From a virus, in the IMG/VR virus record IMGVR_UViG_3300043607_000009, positions 1-64,000 of that record: a DNA stretch of 64,000 nucleotides; one strand, written 5' to 3'. The notes beneath the pieces were generated by a model, which was given only the letters and a program-made list of their open reading frames with translations, was not told the DNA's origin and made no database searches. How positions within the stretch are numbered: the first letter of the stretch is position 1; every line of letters starts with the position of its first letter. Positions 1-6,381 of the stretch are shown here, one piece after another. The position numbers and the translations under genes were made by a program.

Positions 1-23
1 GTCGAACATCATGACCGCCTCGC
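1..23. repeat. Terminal redundancy, left copy
   Basis: These 23 bases are identical to bases 63978-64000. A gene starting at ATG 63976 reads through the joint without a break, so the overlap indicates a circular or circularly permuted molecule of about 63,977 bp, or a window drawn past the end of a circular assembly. It is too short to be a physical terminal repeat of the virion. Confidence 0.9.
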
Positions 24-548
24 GCCAGTGGGCCACTCGTCCGTCGGACGAGCGCTTCTTGGATCTCAACGAGCTTCACAGCGCGACTCACGAGTCCCGT
101 AGGCTCTCCGCCGCGAAGGTTCTCTCGCATCGCGACCTTCCTCTTCGACTACGTGTGCATGAACCGCATCGTGTGGGGCGCCACGCAGTACAGCGAGATC
201 AAGATCCGCCACACGTCTGGCGCTCCGGCTCGCTTCATCGAAGAAGTTCTGCCGGCGATCAAGCGCTACGCGGCCGGCTCGGACACGTCGATCAAGGAGG
301 CGATCGAGAAGGCGCGCGCCGCGCGGATCGGCGACGAAGACAAGGTGCGTGACTTCCTCGCGAAGCGCTTCACGCGCACGCAGGCGGGCGCGATCATGAT
401 GGCCCACAAGAACGAGGAAGGCCGTCCGATCGAATCGCTCTGGGACGCGGCGGTCGGCGCCACTGCTTACGCCCGCGGCGTGCAGTACCAGAACGAGCGC
501 GTGGACCTCGAGCGCGAGGCCGGCAAGATCTTGGATCTCGCCAAGTAA
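1..548 (+). pseudogene. DUF932 family protein, internally deleted
   Basis: The gene begins at ATG 63976 and enters the window in the frame of the ATG at base 11. Its first ~38 residues (MTASRQWATRPSDER and on) look like the amino end of DUF932 / phage-plasmid-like proteins (TIGR03299). From about base 130 to the stop at 546-548, a different frame encodes the family's usual carboxyl end (FLFDYVC, IVWGAT, ARGVQYQNERVD). The middle of a normally ~300-residue protein is missing and the ends are joined out of frame somewhere between 105 and 140. It therefore looks like a remnant, unless the gap is an assembly error. The family's function is unknown. A rho-independent terminator follows directly. 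Confidence 0.75.
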
Positions 549-559
549 CTTCGGAGCAC

Positions 560-590
560 GGCGCGGGGGACTTACACCCCGCGCCTTTTT
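560..590 (+). terminator. Rho-independent terminator after DUF932 gene
   Basis: A perfect 9-bp GC stem, GGCGCGGGG (560-568) with CCCCGCGCC (577-585), encloses an 8-nt loop and is followed by TTTTT (586-590). It starts 12 nt after the DUF932 stop. It separates that gene from the next start at 610. Confidence 0.9.
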
Positions 591-609
591 CCGCAACCGG
601 AGAACACCC

Positions 610-824
610 ATGAGCAAGAACAAATACCACATGTCCAAGGCCGCCGCGCTGCGCGTCGCGTGCGAGATCGCCACGAGCGGCGAGACCTCGAGTACGCGAG
701 CGCCGTGGACGAGCTCCGCGCCAAGATCCGCGAGGCATACAACGCTTGCCGCGACGCGGGCCTCAAGTGCATTCGTGCGATCGGCGCCGAGCTCCGCGAG
801 AAGCTCCGCGGCTTGGAGCACTAA
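610..824 (+). pseudogene. Small helical protein, frameshifted
   Basis: ATG 610 has a GGAG ribosome binding site about 8 nt upstream. The first ~25 residues (MSKNKYHMSKAAALRV) are in one frame. From about 684 the protein-like, GC3-rich reading (EYASAVDELRAKIREAY up to the TAA at 822-824) is in the frame one base back. A single base appears to be missing near 680-690. I see no slippery heptamer that would favour programmed slippage, so decay or a sequencing error is more likely. Intact, it would be a ~71-residue, mostly helical protein of unknown role. Confidence 0.55.
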
Positions 825-825
825 G

Positions 826-1095
826 ATGCCAATCAGTTCCGGAGATCACGGTCCTTCGTACGAAGCTCCGCCGAAGTCGAGAGGCATAGAGCGCGTGAAC
901 CCCGACCGCATCCTCAACCACGCAGGCGCAATCGGCTTGCTCTGCGAGTTGAGCACGCGCATCCGCCCGACTCTCGAGAAGCAAGACGACCTCGATTCGA
1001 TCGAGCGTTGCGTGGCCGACTACTGCAAGGTCACGGGCGGCAGCTACCGTCGCGTGCTCGATCGCATCGAGTACACGCCTCCGAGGCCACGGTAA
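826..1095 (+). CDS. Hypothetical protein, 89 aa
   Basis: ATG 826 follows the preceding TAA by one base, and the stop TAA (1093-1095) overlaps the ATG of the next gene (TAATG), which suggests translational coupling. The protein starts MPISSGDHGPSYEAPP and then has a helical region (ILNHAGAIGLLCELSTRI, SIERCVADYCK). I do not recognise a domain. The same frame is open further upstream, but that part lies in the preceding gene, so the ATG after its stop is the better start. Confidence 0.65.
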   Translation: MPISSGDHGPSYEAPPKSRGIERVNPDRILNHAGAIGLLCELSTRIRPTLEKQDDLDSIERCVADYCKVTGGSYRRVLDRIEYTPPRPR

Positions 1096-1547
1096 TGGTC
1101 CGCGCACGCTACAAGGTCGATGCGAGTCCGCTCTTCCGCGCGATGAAGCGCGCGATCCGCAACGAAGTTGCCGAGCCCTTCTTCCGGATCGGGCCGTTCC
1201 AATTCACGTGGTGGGAATCGGCGCGCATGCGCGAGGGCGGGCGCATCCGCAAGGTGCCGATGATCCACGTCGCGTATCAAGGCAAGTACGTAGGCCGCAT
1301 CGAAGCCGATCGCTACCTCGCCGGTCCGAACGTATTCGACACCAAGGAGGCACGGCGCGAAGTCGCCGAGCAGATCAAGTTGATTGTCACGCACCCGCGG
1401 AAAGCGGCGGCAGCGGAAGCCGCAGTTACGCTCAAGGCGAGCGGCTCTCCGCGGTGTGCGTGTTGTGGCCGGCCGCTCGCTGGCGTCGAGGATCGACGCA
1501 GCGGCGTCGGCATGATGTGCTCGCGCAAGTGGGGTTTCGCAAGATGA
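1095..1547 (+). CDS. Zinc-binding hypothetical protein, 150 aa
   Basis: The start overlaps the previous stop (TAATG) and the stop TGA overlaps the following ATG (ATGA). The body (WWESARMREGGRIRKVPMIH; VAYQGKYVGRIEADRYL) is hydrophilic. The carboxyl end carries a treble-clef-like motif: CACCGRPL, then about 13 residues, then GVGMMC. Small phage proteins of the DUF6011 type carry the same CxxCGRxL..GxGxxC pattern. A structural zinc site is therefore likely, but no enzymatic role can be given. Confidence 0.7.
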   Translation: MVRARYKVDASPLFRAMKRAIRNEVAEPFFRIGPFQFTWWESARMREGGRIRKVPMIHVAYQGKYVGRIEADRYLAGPNVFDTKEARREVAEQIKLIVTHPRKAAAAEAAVTLKASGSPRCACCGRPLAGVEDRRSGVGMMCSRKWGFAR

Positions 1548-1696
1548 CCGAGCGTTGGCGCGTAATCCGAGGTTACGACTATGAGGTATCTGATCTCGGG
1601 CGCATTCGACATCATGTTACGAAACATGTCATATCCGATTTCGAGGGCATGTGCTCATGCTTGTTCAGTGGGCACAACTGCGAAGAATTAGCGTAG
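1544..1696 (+). pseudogene. NUMOD4 fragment of an HNH homing endonuclease
   Basis: ATG 1544 overlaps the preceding TGA. The first 20 residues (ERWRVIRGYDYEVSDLGRIR) match the NUMOD4 DNA-binding module found at the amino end of phage HNH homing endonucleases; the intact gene at 29878-30372 has the same module. The reading frame stops after 50 residues and no HNH catalytic region follows, so this is a truncated relic. It lies just upstream of the tRNA-like gene and the intein-bearing polymerase. Confidence 0.7.
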
Positions 1697-1771
1697 GCAC
1701 GCTACTTACTCGTTTTCGACGAGGCTGGAATACCAGACGCGCTTTGACGCAATCTGTCCAGAAGAAATCGC

Positions 1772-1875
1772 GCCGCGGTGGTGGAAACCGGAAGACACAC
1801 CCCATTTAACCAAGCGTGGGGCGAGGAGTGGGCGACCCCCTCGAATTGCACGTTCGAATCGTGCACGCGGCACCA
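1772..1875 (+). tRNA. tRNA-like gene, class II, probably Leu (UAA), irregular
   Basis: The T arm is perfect (GCACG TTCGAAT CGTGC, 1848-1864), the CCA end is encoded (1873-1875), and acceptor GCCGCG (1772-1777) pairs with CGCGGC (1866-1871). The D arm is GTG/CAC (1781-1783, 1796-1798) with GG in the loop. A long variable arm CGAGG...CCTCG (1822-1843) marks it as class II. The anticodon stem CCCCA/TGGGG (1800-1804, 1817-1821) encloses 12 nt (TTTAACCAAGCG) instead of 7; if read from the 5' side the anticodon is UAA. Position 7 of the acceptor is mismatched. It may be a decaying or unusual tRNA. TTTTT follows at 1876. Confidence 0.6.
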
Positions 1876-1888
1876 TTTTTCTAGGAAC

Positions 1889-1917
1889 GATTTACTCGGG
1901 AACGGTTTTGCTATAAC
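1889..1917 (+). promoter_or_regulatory. Putative extended -10 promoter for the polymerase gene
   Basis: TGCTATAAC (1909-1917) gives an extended -10 element. The -35 region is weak (TTTACT at 1891 with a short 15-bp spacer, or GATTTA at 1889 with 17 bp). It lies between the tRNA-like gene and the GTG at 1954, which has a purine-rich ribosome binding site (GGGGAAGGG, 1942-1950). Confidence 0.45.
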
Positions 1918-1953
1918 GTACCCCTCCCATACAAGAACAACGGGGAAGGGTTC

Positions 1954-4900
1954 GTGGGGAGCCTCAACCCGCACTGCCAGAAGTGCCCGCTACACGAGAC
2001 TAGCGACATCGTATGCCTTGCTGGCGAAGGTCGGCGCGGCGCCGAGGTCATGTTCGTTGGCGAAGCGCCCGGTGCGGAAGAAGAACGCGAAGAGCGACCG
2101 TTCGTCGGGCCGTCCGGCCGGCTGCTCCGTGATCAACTCAAACGCGCCGGCATCAAAGACGTGTTCATCACGAACACGGTCCGTTGCGTCGTGGGATCAA
2201 CGGCGGTAAGTTTTCCATCGCCCCCCACGGTAGGGTACAAACGCTATTACCAGGGCCTTCTCTTGACGATCAAGACGGCCTCGGGCAACGAGCTGGCCGT
2301 CACACCGAATCACCCGATACTCACGGCGCGTGGATGGGTTCGCGCTGAGGAGTTGCGCGGTCGAGATGACTACGTTCACTGCTTCGGGCGTAACTCTGGT
2401 ACAACGATTCAGCCACAAGTAGACGACCGCCCACTTCTCGCGGAGCAAGTATTCAGTACGCTTGCGCTTAGAAGCAGCTCGTGCCGGGTTGTTGGTCATC
2501 AAATGGATTTCCACGGCGACGGAACCGATCGCGAAGTCGAGATTGTAAGGGCCGACAGCGCATTGTTCTCGGAACACGACTTTTCTCTTGCGCAGTTCAG
2601 AAGCGAACCAACGATCAGTAGCTCCTTGTTTGCCCCTCGTCTGTTCGGCCGTTATTGCGCTAGTCTGCGCTCGTTTTTTGATCGCCTCAGGGCTCCACAG
2701 CCGTCGATTAGCATAGGCAGCTTGGCGCGCTGGCTCCGAGAGGGCCACACGTTCTTCAGTCGTGAGCTTGCTCCAATATTTTTTCAGAGTGCGCCCTGTA
2801 TCTGCGACCAAAGCAGCATCATGGTAGCTGCGGGCGTTGTAGCCGGCAGCCTTCAATCTAGCGGCAACAGTTCCATCACTAACCCCGAGAGCAACGGCGA
2901 TCTGGCAGAAAGATTCTCCGCGCTTAAAGCGCCCGACCAAATCATCGAGATCCAATCGCAGTTTTGGGCGGGCCATGTCTACAACTTCTCAACGCCGGGG
3001 GGGTGGTACATCTCGAACGGTATTATAACGCACAACTGCCGGCCACCGAGCAACCGACAACCGACTGCGACCGAGATCTCCGCGTGTCGTGGCTACCTCG
3101 CGGATGAGATCAAGCGTGTCAAGCCCAAGTATGTTGTGGCGCTTGGCGCAGTAGCCGCGAAGACGCTCTTCGTTGGCAAGTCCAAGGTCACGCAACACCA
3201 CGGCGCCTTCGTGGAGCCCACTGACAAGCACCCCTACCGCGGCTACGTCGCTTACCATCCTGCCTTCACGCTGCGCGACCCTAGCAAGTTGCCGGCGTTC
3301 ACTCAGGATCTAAAGCGATTGGCCCGTGCGGTCCACGGTGAAGAGCGAGCTCCCGAGGCGCCGTGGTCCCTACTGCGGCGCGGCAACCTGCGGAAGTTTC
3401 TGCGCGAGTTCATCGAAGCCCCGGAGTTCTCGTTCGACCTCGAGACCTCGGGCTACTTCATGCACGGGCCAGGCGGCTACATCAACGCGATGTCGATCGA
3501 CCTCCCGCACCGCACGTGGGTCGTGCCGTGCATGGACTACGATCCAATCAACAAGCGGCACAAGCACACTCCGTGGCGCCGCGGGAACGCCTTCCTCGAG
3601 CTCGTGAAGCTGTTGGTCAAGATCCAACGTGAGACTGCAAAGCGCTGCGTTGGCCACAACGGCAAGTTCGACAACCTCTGGCTCCGCCGTCTGACTGGCT
3701 TCTGGTTCAAGCTCACGTTCGACACGATGCTTGCGAGTCACACGCTGGACGAGAATCGCGAGCACGATCTCAAAACGCTCGCGCGCACCATCCTCGACGC
3801 GCCCGAGTACGACCTCACGCCAAAAGAGAAGAAGGGAATAGTTGTACCGCGCAAGCTCTACCGCTACGGCGCTTACGACGCCTATTACACGCGCAAGCTC
3901 AAGGAGATCTTCTACCGCGAGCTCCAAGACGAACCGGAGCTCCACCGGCTGTATCACAAGCTGATCATCCGCGTCGCGCGCTCGATGGAGAACCTCGAGA
4001 TGGTCGGCAAGACCGTGAATCTCGAGAAGTGGGACGCCACCACGATCGACGTGCAGTCCGAAGTCATCTTGCTCGAGATCGAGCTCAACAAGATGGTAGG
4101 AAAGACCATTAACTGGAATTCGCCGCCGCAGATCGGCCGGCTCTTGTTCGATGAGCTCGGACTCGAGGTCACGCAGTGGACCGACGGAGGGGCTCCGTCC
4201 ACGAGCGAAGAAGCGCTCTTCGATCTGCGCGACGAACACCCCGTCGTGAACAAGCTGCTCGAGTACCGCGAGCGCACCAAGTTCTTGGGCACATACCTGC
4301 ACGGTCTGCGCGAGTATATGGTGGGGCAAACGCTCTACATCCCCTACAAGATCCACGGCACGGTCGGCGGCCGCTACAGTTCGCCAATTCATTCGATTCC
4401 ACGCGACGGCACCATTCGCAACCTCGTCGAAGCACCGGACGGTTGGGATCTCTTCGTGGCCGACATCTCACAGGCGGAGCTCCGCTTCGCTGCACACTTG
4501 TCCGGCGATCTCGAGATGCGTCGCTGCTTCAAGAACAATATCGACATCCACTGGCGCACGCTCATGTACACGCTCGGCCAAGGCTACATCGGCACCGAAG
4601 AGTACGTGGATAACGTGTGGGGCACGGTGAAAGCTCTCGGCAAGCGTGTCAACTCTATCGGCGATGCGTGCGAGGTCTTGCTGCTCGCCGGCCACGATCG
4701 CTGCACCGAGATTTGGAAGGGCTGGAAGGAAGGTCGCTACCGCGCCAAGGCGCTGAACTTTGGGTTTTGCATCGCAGAAGGGCAACGTGTACTGACTCAC
4801 GTTGGTCTAGTACCAATCGAACAAGTGCAGGACTGGCACCTTGTATGGGATGGCGTAGAGTGGGTATCCCATAAAGGAGTTCAATTTAATGGCTACCAAG

Positions 4901-6102
4901 AAGTCATCGAATATCAAGGGCTCAAAGCAACCCCAGAACACGAAGTCTGGACGATGGGGGGGCAGAGGCTTCCCCTTTGGAGAGCGGCATCCGAAGGCCA
5001 TAGACTTGAGAAAACGGGAGCGGGACTTACAGCGTTTCCCTCTAGGGACACTAGTCGTTTTAGTGGGAACGATTCGTCGCGTCGAGAGATCGCGGTTAGT
5101 GATCGACGTTACTTGCACAGCATGCGAGAAACGACAGACGCTTCTCGTAGACAATTTATGGGCGAAGAAGACAACCAACTGTCGCTGTCAAAGAGCCAAG
5201 AAATACTTCGATCCTCGATCCGAAACTCTTGGAATGCGCTACGACACCATGATTCAGCGCTGCGAACGCGATACGCACGTTTCATCGAATCGCTACAAAG
5301 GGCGCGGAATCCAAGTGCTCTTCAAATCGCGAGAGGAGTTTATCCGTTGGGCGTTGAAGAAGTACCCCAACAGCGATTTCAAAGAATTGGTTTTCGATCG
5401 ACGGAACAACGACGGGAATTACTCCAAGGGCAATCTTCGCCTGACAACCTACAGCGTCAACAATCGAAACAGATTAAGGTCTACGATCTAATCGACGCGG
5501 GGCCACGTCACCGTTTCACAGTAGAAGACTGTCTCGTACACAACTGCTACGGGATGTTTGAAGACAAGTTCATCGAGCTTGCCAAGACCGACTACGAGTG
5601 GGAGCCCTCATGGGACGAAGCGCACTCGATGCGCCAAGGCTTCTTCGATCTCTACAGCGGACTCCCCAAGTGGCACGACAAAGAGAAGAAGATCGTGCGC
5701 AATAACGGCTTCGCACGGATCTTGTCGGGGCGTCGGCGCCGGCTGCCGGCGATCTACTCCAAGGAGAAGTGGATACGCGCAGAAGCCGAGCGCCAAGCGG
5801 TCAACATCCGCGTGCAGGGATTCATCGGCGACTACAAGTCCATGGCGCTCGTCGAAGCGGACGATCGGCTGAATCCGCACGAAGCGAAGCTCGTCGGCGA
5901 ACACCACGACGCGCTCCTCGGGATCGTGCGCAAGGACTGCCACGATGTGGTGCTGCCAGTGGTGCGCCAGATCATGAAGGCCCCCGCGCTGCTCCGCGCG
6001 TTCAACATCAAGCTCGACATCCCCATGAATTCGGACATCGAGCTCGGACGATGGGGCGCAGGCGTCAAATATCAAGACCCAGAACAAAGGAGAGCTGCGT
6101 GA
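1954..6102 (+). CDS. Uracil-DNA glycosylase / 3'-5' exonuclease / family A DNA polymerase with two inteins
   Basis: The 1,382-residue precursor splices to about 839 residues. Residues 1-77 and 362-460 form a family 4-like uracil-DNA glycosylase (CQKCPLH cysteines, GEAPGAEEE, PFVGPSGRLL, TNTVR joined to CRPPSNRQPT, HPAF). Residues ~490-620 are a DnaQ-like exonuclease (FDLET, GHNGKFDN). The polymerase domain has motif A (DISQAELR, ~836), motif B (RAKALNFGF, split by intein 2) and motif C (EHHDAL, ~1317). Inteins occupy residues 78-361 and 939-1197. It is presumably the replicative polymerase, and the fused glycosylase suggests that uracil in DNA is recognised during replication. The start is GTG 1954. 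The gene ends in a GTGA overlap with the next one. Confidence 0.92.
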   Translation: MGSLNPHCQKCPLHETSDIVCLAGEGRRGAEVMFVGEAPGAEEEREERPFVGPSGRLLRDQLKRAGIKDVFITNTVRCVVGSTAVSFPSPPTVGYKRYYQGLLLTIKTASGNELAVTPNHPILTARGWVRAEELRGRDDYVHCFGRNSGTTIQPQVDDRPLLAEQVFSTLALRSSSCRVVGHQMDFHGDGTDREVEIVRADSALFSEHDFSLAQFRSEPTISSSLFAPRLFGRYCASLRSFFDRLRAPQPSISIGSLARWLREGHTFFSRELAPIFFQSAPCICDQSSIMVAAGVVAGSLQSSGNSSITNPESNGDLAERFSALKAPDQIIEIQSQFWAGHVYNFSTPGGWYISNGIITHNCRPPSNRQPTATEISACRGYLADEIKRVKPKYVVALGAVAAKTLFVGKSKVTQHHGAFVEPTDKHPYRGYVAYHPAFTLRDPSKLPAFTQDLKRLARAVHGEERAPEAPWSLLRRGNLRKFLREFIEAPEFSFDLETSGYFMHGPGGYINAMSIDLPHRTWVVPCMDYDPINKRHKHTPWRRGNAFLELVKLLVKIQRETAKRCVGHNGKFDNLWLRRLTGFWFKLTFDTMLASHTLDENREHDLKTLARTILDAPEYDLTPKEKKGIVVPRKLYRYGAYDAYYTRKLKEIFYRELQDEPELHRLYHKLIIRVARSMENLEMVGKTVNLEKWDATTIDVQSEVILLEIELNKMVGKTINWNSPPQIGRLLFDELGLEVTQWTDGGAPSTSEEALFDLRDEHPVVNKLLEYRERTKFLGTYLHGLREYMVGQTLYIPYKIHGTVGGRYSSPIHSIPRDGTIRNLVEAPDGWDLFVADISQAELRFAAHLSGDLEMRRCFKNNIDIHWRTLMYTLGQGYIGTEEYVDNVWGTVKALGKRVNSIGDACEVLLLAGHDRCTEIWKGWKEGRYRAKALNFGFCIAEGQRVLTHVGLVPIEQVQDWHLVWDGVEWVSHKGVQFNGYQEVIEYQGLKATPEHEVWTMGGQRLPLWRAASEGHRLEKTGAGLTAFPSRDTSRFSGNDSSRREIAVSDRRYLHSMRETTDASRRQFMGEEDNQLSLSKSQEILRSSIRNSWNALRHHDSALRTRYARFIESLQRARNPSALQIARGVYPLGVEEVPQQRFQRIGFRSTEQRRELLQGQSSPDNLQRQQSKQIKVYDLIDAGPRHRFTVEDCLVHNCYGMFEDKFIELAKTDYEWEPSWDEAHSMRQGFFDLYSGLPKWHDKEKKIVRNNGFARILSGRRRRLPAIYSKEKWIRAEAERQAVNIRVQGFIGDYKSMALVEADDRLNPHEAKLVGEHHDALLGIVRKDCHDVVLPVVRQIMKAPALLRAFNIKLDIPMNSDIELGRWGAGVKYQDPEQRRAA
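2185..3036 (+). other. Intein 1, in the glycosylase domain, with an antisense endonuclease gene
   Basis: The 284-residue insertion interrupts the glycosylase motif exactly between TNTVR and CRPPSNR. Block A is CVVGSTAV, block B GNELAVTPNHPILTARGWV, block F GHVYNFST and block G NGIITHN followed by Cys, as in standard Cys1/Asn/Cys+1 inteins. Between the splicing halves (about 2400-2915) the intein frame encodes no LAGLIDADG or HNH motif; instead, the complementary strand there encodes an endonuclease-like protein (2197-2976). The host frame remains open throughout. The codon boundaries of the two strands coincide. Confidence 0.9.
2197..2976 (-). CDS. EDxHD/Vsr-like homing endonuclease nested antisense in intein 1
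   Basis: This 259-residue protein reads opposite to the polymerase. Residues ~8-45 form a helix-turn-helix (DDLVGRFKRGESFCQIAVAL, GVSDGTVAARLKAAG). Residues ~115-190 resemble the PD-(D/E)XK fold of Vsr-like EDxHD homing endonucleases (FREQCAVGPYNLDFAI, VAVEIH, a basic helix, then WAVVYLWLNR). That family was described as free-standing genes lying between the halves of split-intein genes. Here the gene lies wholly within one intein, and its last ~60 codons are complementary to intein blocks A and B, so the true functional end may be earlier. The ribosome binding site is weak (GAGAAG upstream of the ATG at 2976). The protein is likely real; its activity is untested. Confidence 0.75.
   Translation of the reverse strand: MARPKLRLDLDDLVGRFKRGESFCQIAVALGVSDGTVAARLKAAGYNARSYHDAALVADTGRTLKKYWSKLTTEERVALSEPARQAAYANRRLWSPEAIKKRAQTSAITAEQTRGKQGATDRWFASELRKRKVVFREQCAVGPYNLDFAIGSVAVEIHLMTNNPARAASKRKRTEYLLREKWAVVYLWLNRCTRVTPEAVNVVISTAQLLSANPSTRREYRVIRCDGQLVARGRLDRQEKALVIAFVPYRGGRWKTYRR
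4768..5544 (+). other. Intein 2, in polymerase motif B, with an out-of-frame endonuclease gene
   Basis: The 259-residue intein begins at Cys (CIAEGQRVLT, block A) directly after NFGF of polymerase motif B. Block B is LKATPEHEVWTMGG, block F IKVYDLIDAGPRHRF and block G EDCLVHN followed by Cys (CYGM). Motif B is essential, so the polymerase needs splicing to be active. The middle (~4960-5470) has no endonuclease motif in the intein frame, but the +1 frame of the same strand encodes an HNH-type endonuclease (4889-5491) with its own ribosome binding site. The intein frame has no stop through this stretch. Confidence 0.9.
4889..5491 (+). CDS. HNH-type homing endonuclease nested in the +1 frame of intein 2
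   Basis: The 200-residue protein starts at ATG 4889 behind a strong site, AAGGAG (4874-4879), 9 nt upstream, so it can be translated independently of the polymerase. It has a Cys-rich region (CTACEKR, NCRCQR) followed by the conserved core of a phage HNH-like family (RYDTMIQRCERD, YKGRGIQVLFKSREEFIRW, FDRRNNDGNYSKGNLRL). The same core occurs at 42064-42582 and 60069-60758. It lies entirely inside the intein DNA and shares it in another frame. It presumably mobilises the intein. Confidence 0.82.
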   Translation: MATKKSSNIKGSKQPQNTKSGRWGGRGFPFGERHPKAIDLRKRERDLQRFPLGTLVVLVGTIRRVERSRLVIDVTCTACEKRQTLLVDNLWAKKTTNCRCQRAKKYFDPRSETLGMRYDTMIQRCERDTHVSSNRYKGRGIQVLFKSREEFIRWALKKYPNSDFKELVFDRRNNDGNYSKGNLRLTTYSVNNRNRLRSTI

Positions 6103-6380
6103 GAGTCAATCTATACAGAGAAGAAATTACCGACCGCATGAAGATCGTGCGCAAAAGTACCGAAGCTGGCGACTTCATTGGCGTGCGCCTCTTCATCGAA
6201 ACCCCCGTGACACTTCACAACAAGCCGCAAGCAACGCAGATTGTGCGCGGGCCATACATGCGCACTGACGGGGATGACGATTCAAGCGCCGTGACCTTCT
6301 GGGCACTCGCGTCTGATACTCGAAAGCTCCGTGAGATGTTCTACAAGGCATGGAAGCTCCTCGAAGAAGAAGGCGCGTGA
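6099..6380 (+). CDS. Hypothetical protein, 93 aa
   Basis: GTG 6099 overlaps the polymerase stop (GTGA), which suggests coupling. AAAGGAGAGC lies just upstream. The protein (VNLYREEITDRMKIVRKS; TFWALASDTRKLREMFYKAW) has mixed strands and a helical carboxyl end. I do not recognise a family. Its coupling to the polymerase hints at an accessory role in replication, which is only inference. Confidence 0.65.
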   Translation: MRVNLYREEITDRMKIVRKSTEAGDFIGVRLFIETPVTLHNKPQATQIVRGPYMRTDGDDDSSAVTFWALASDTRKLREMFYKAWKLLEEEGA

Positions 6381-6381
6381 C

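Noticed and set aside
1702-1974. 90-codon minus-strand open frame over the tRNA-like gene
   Set aside because: It overlaps the tRNA arms and the polymerase promoter; no domain or ribosome binding site supports it.
2400-2915. Reading the middle of intein 1 in the polymerase frame as an endonuclease domain
   Set aside because: No LAGLIDADG, HNH or GIY-YIG motif is present in that frame; the nuclease pattern is on the other strand.
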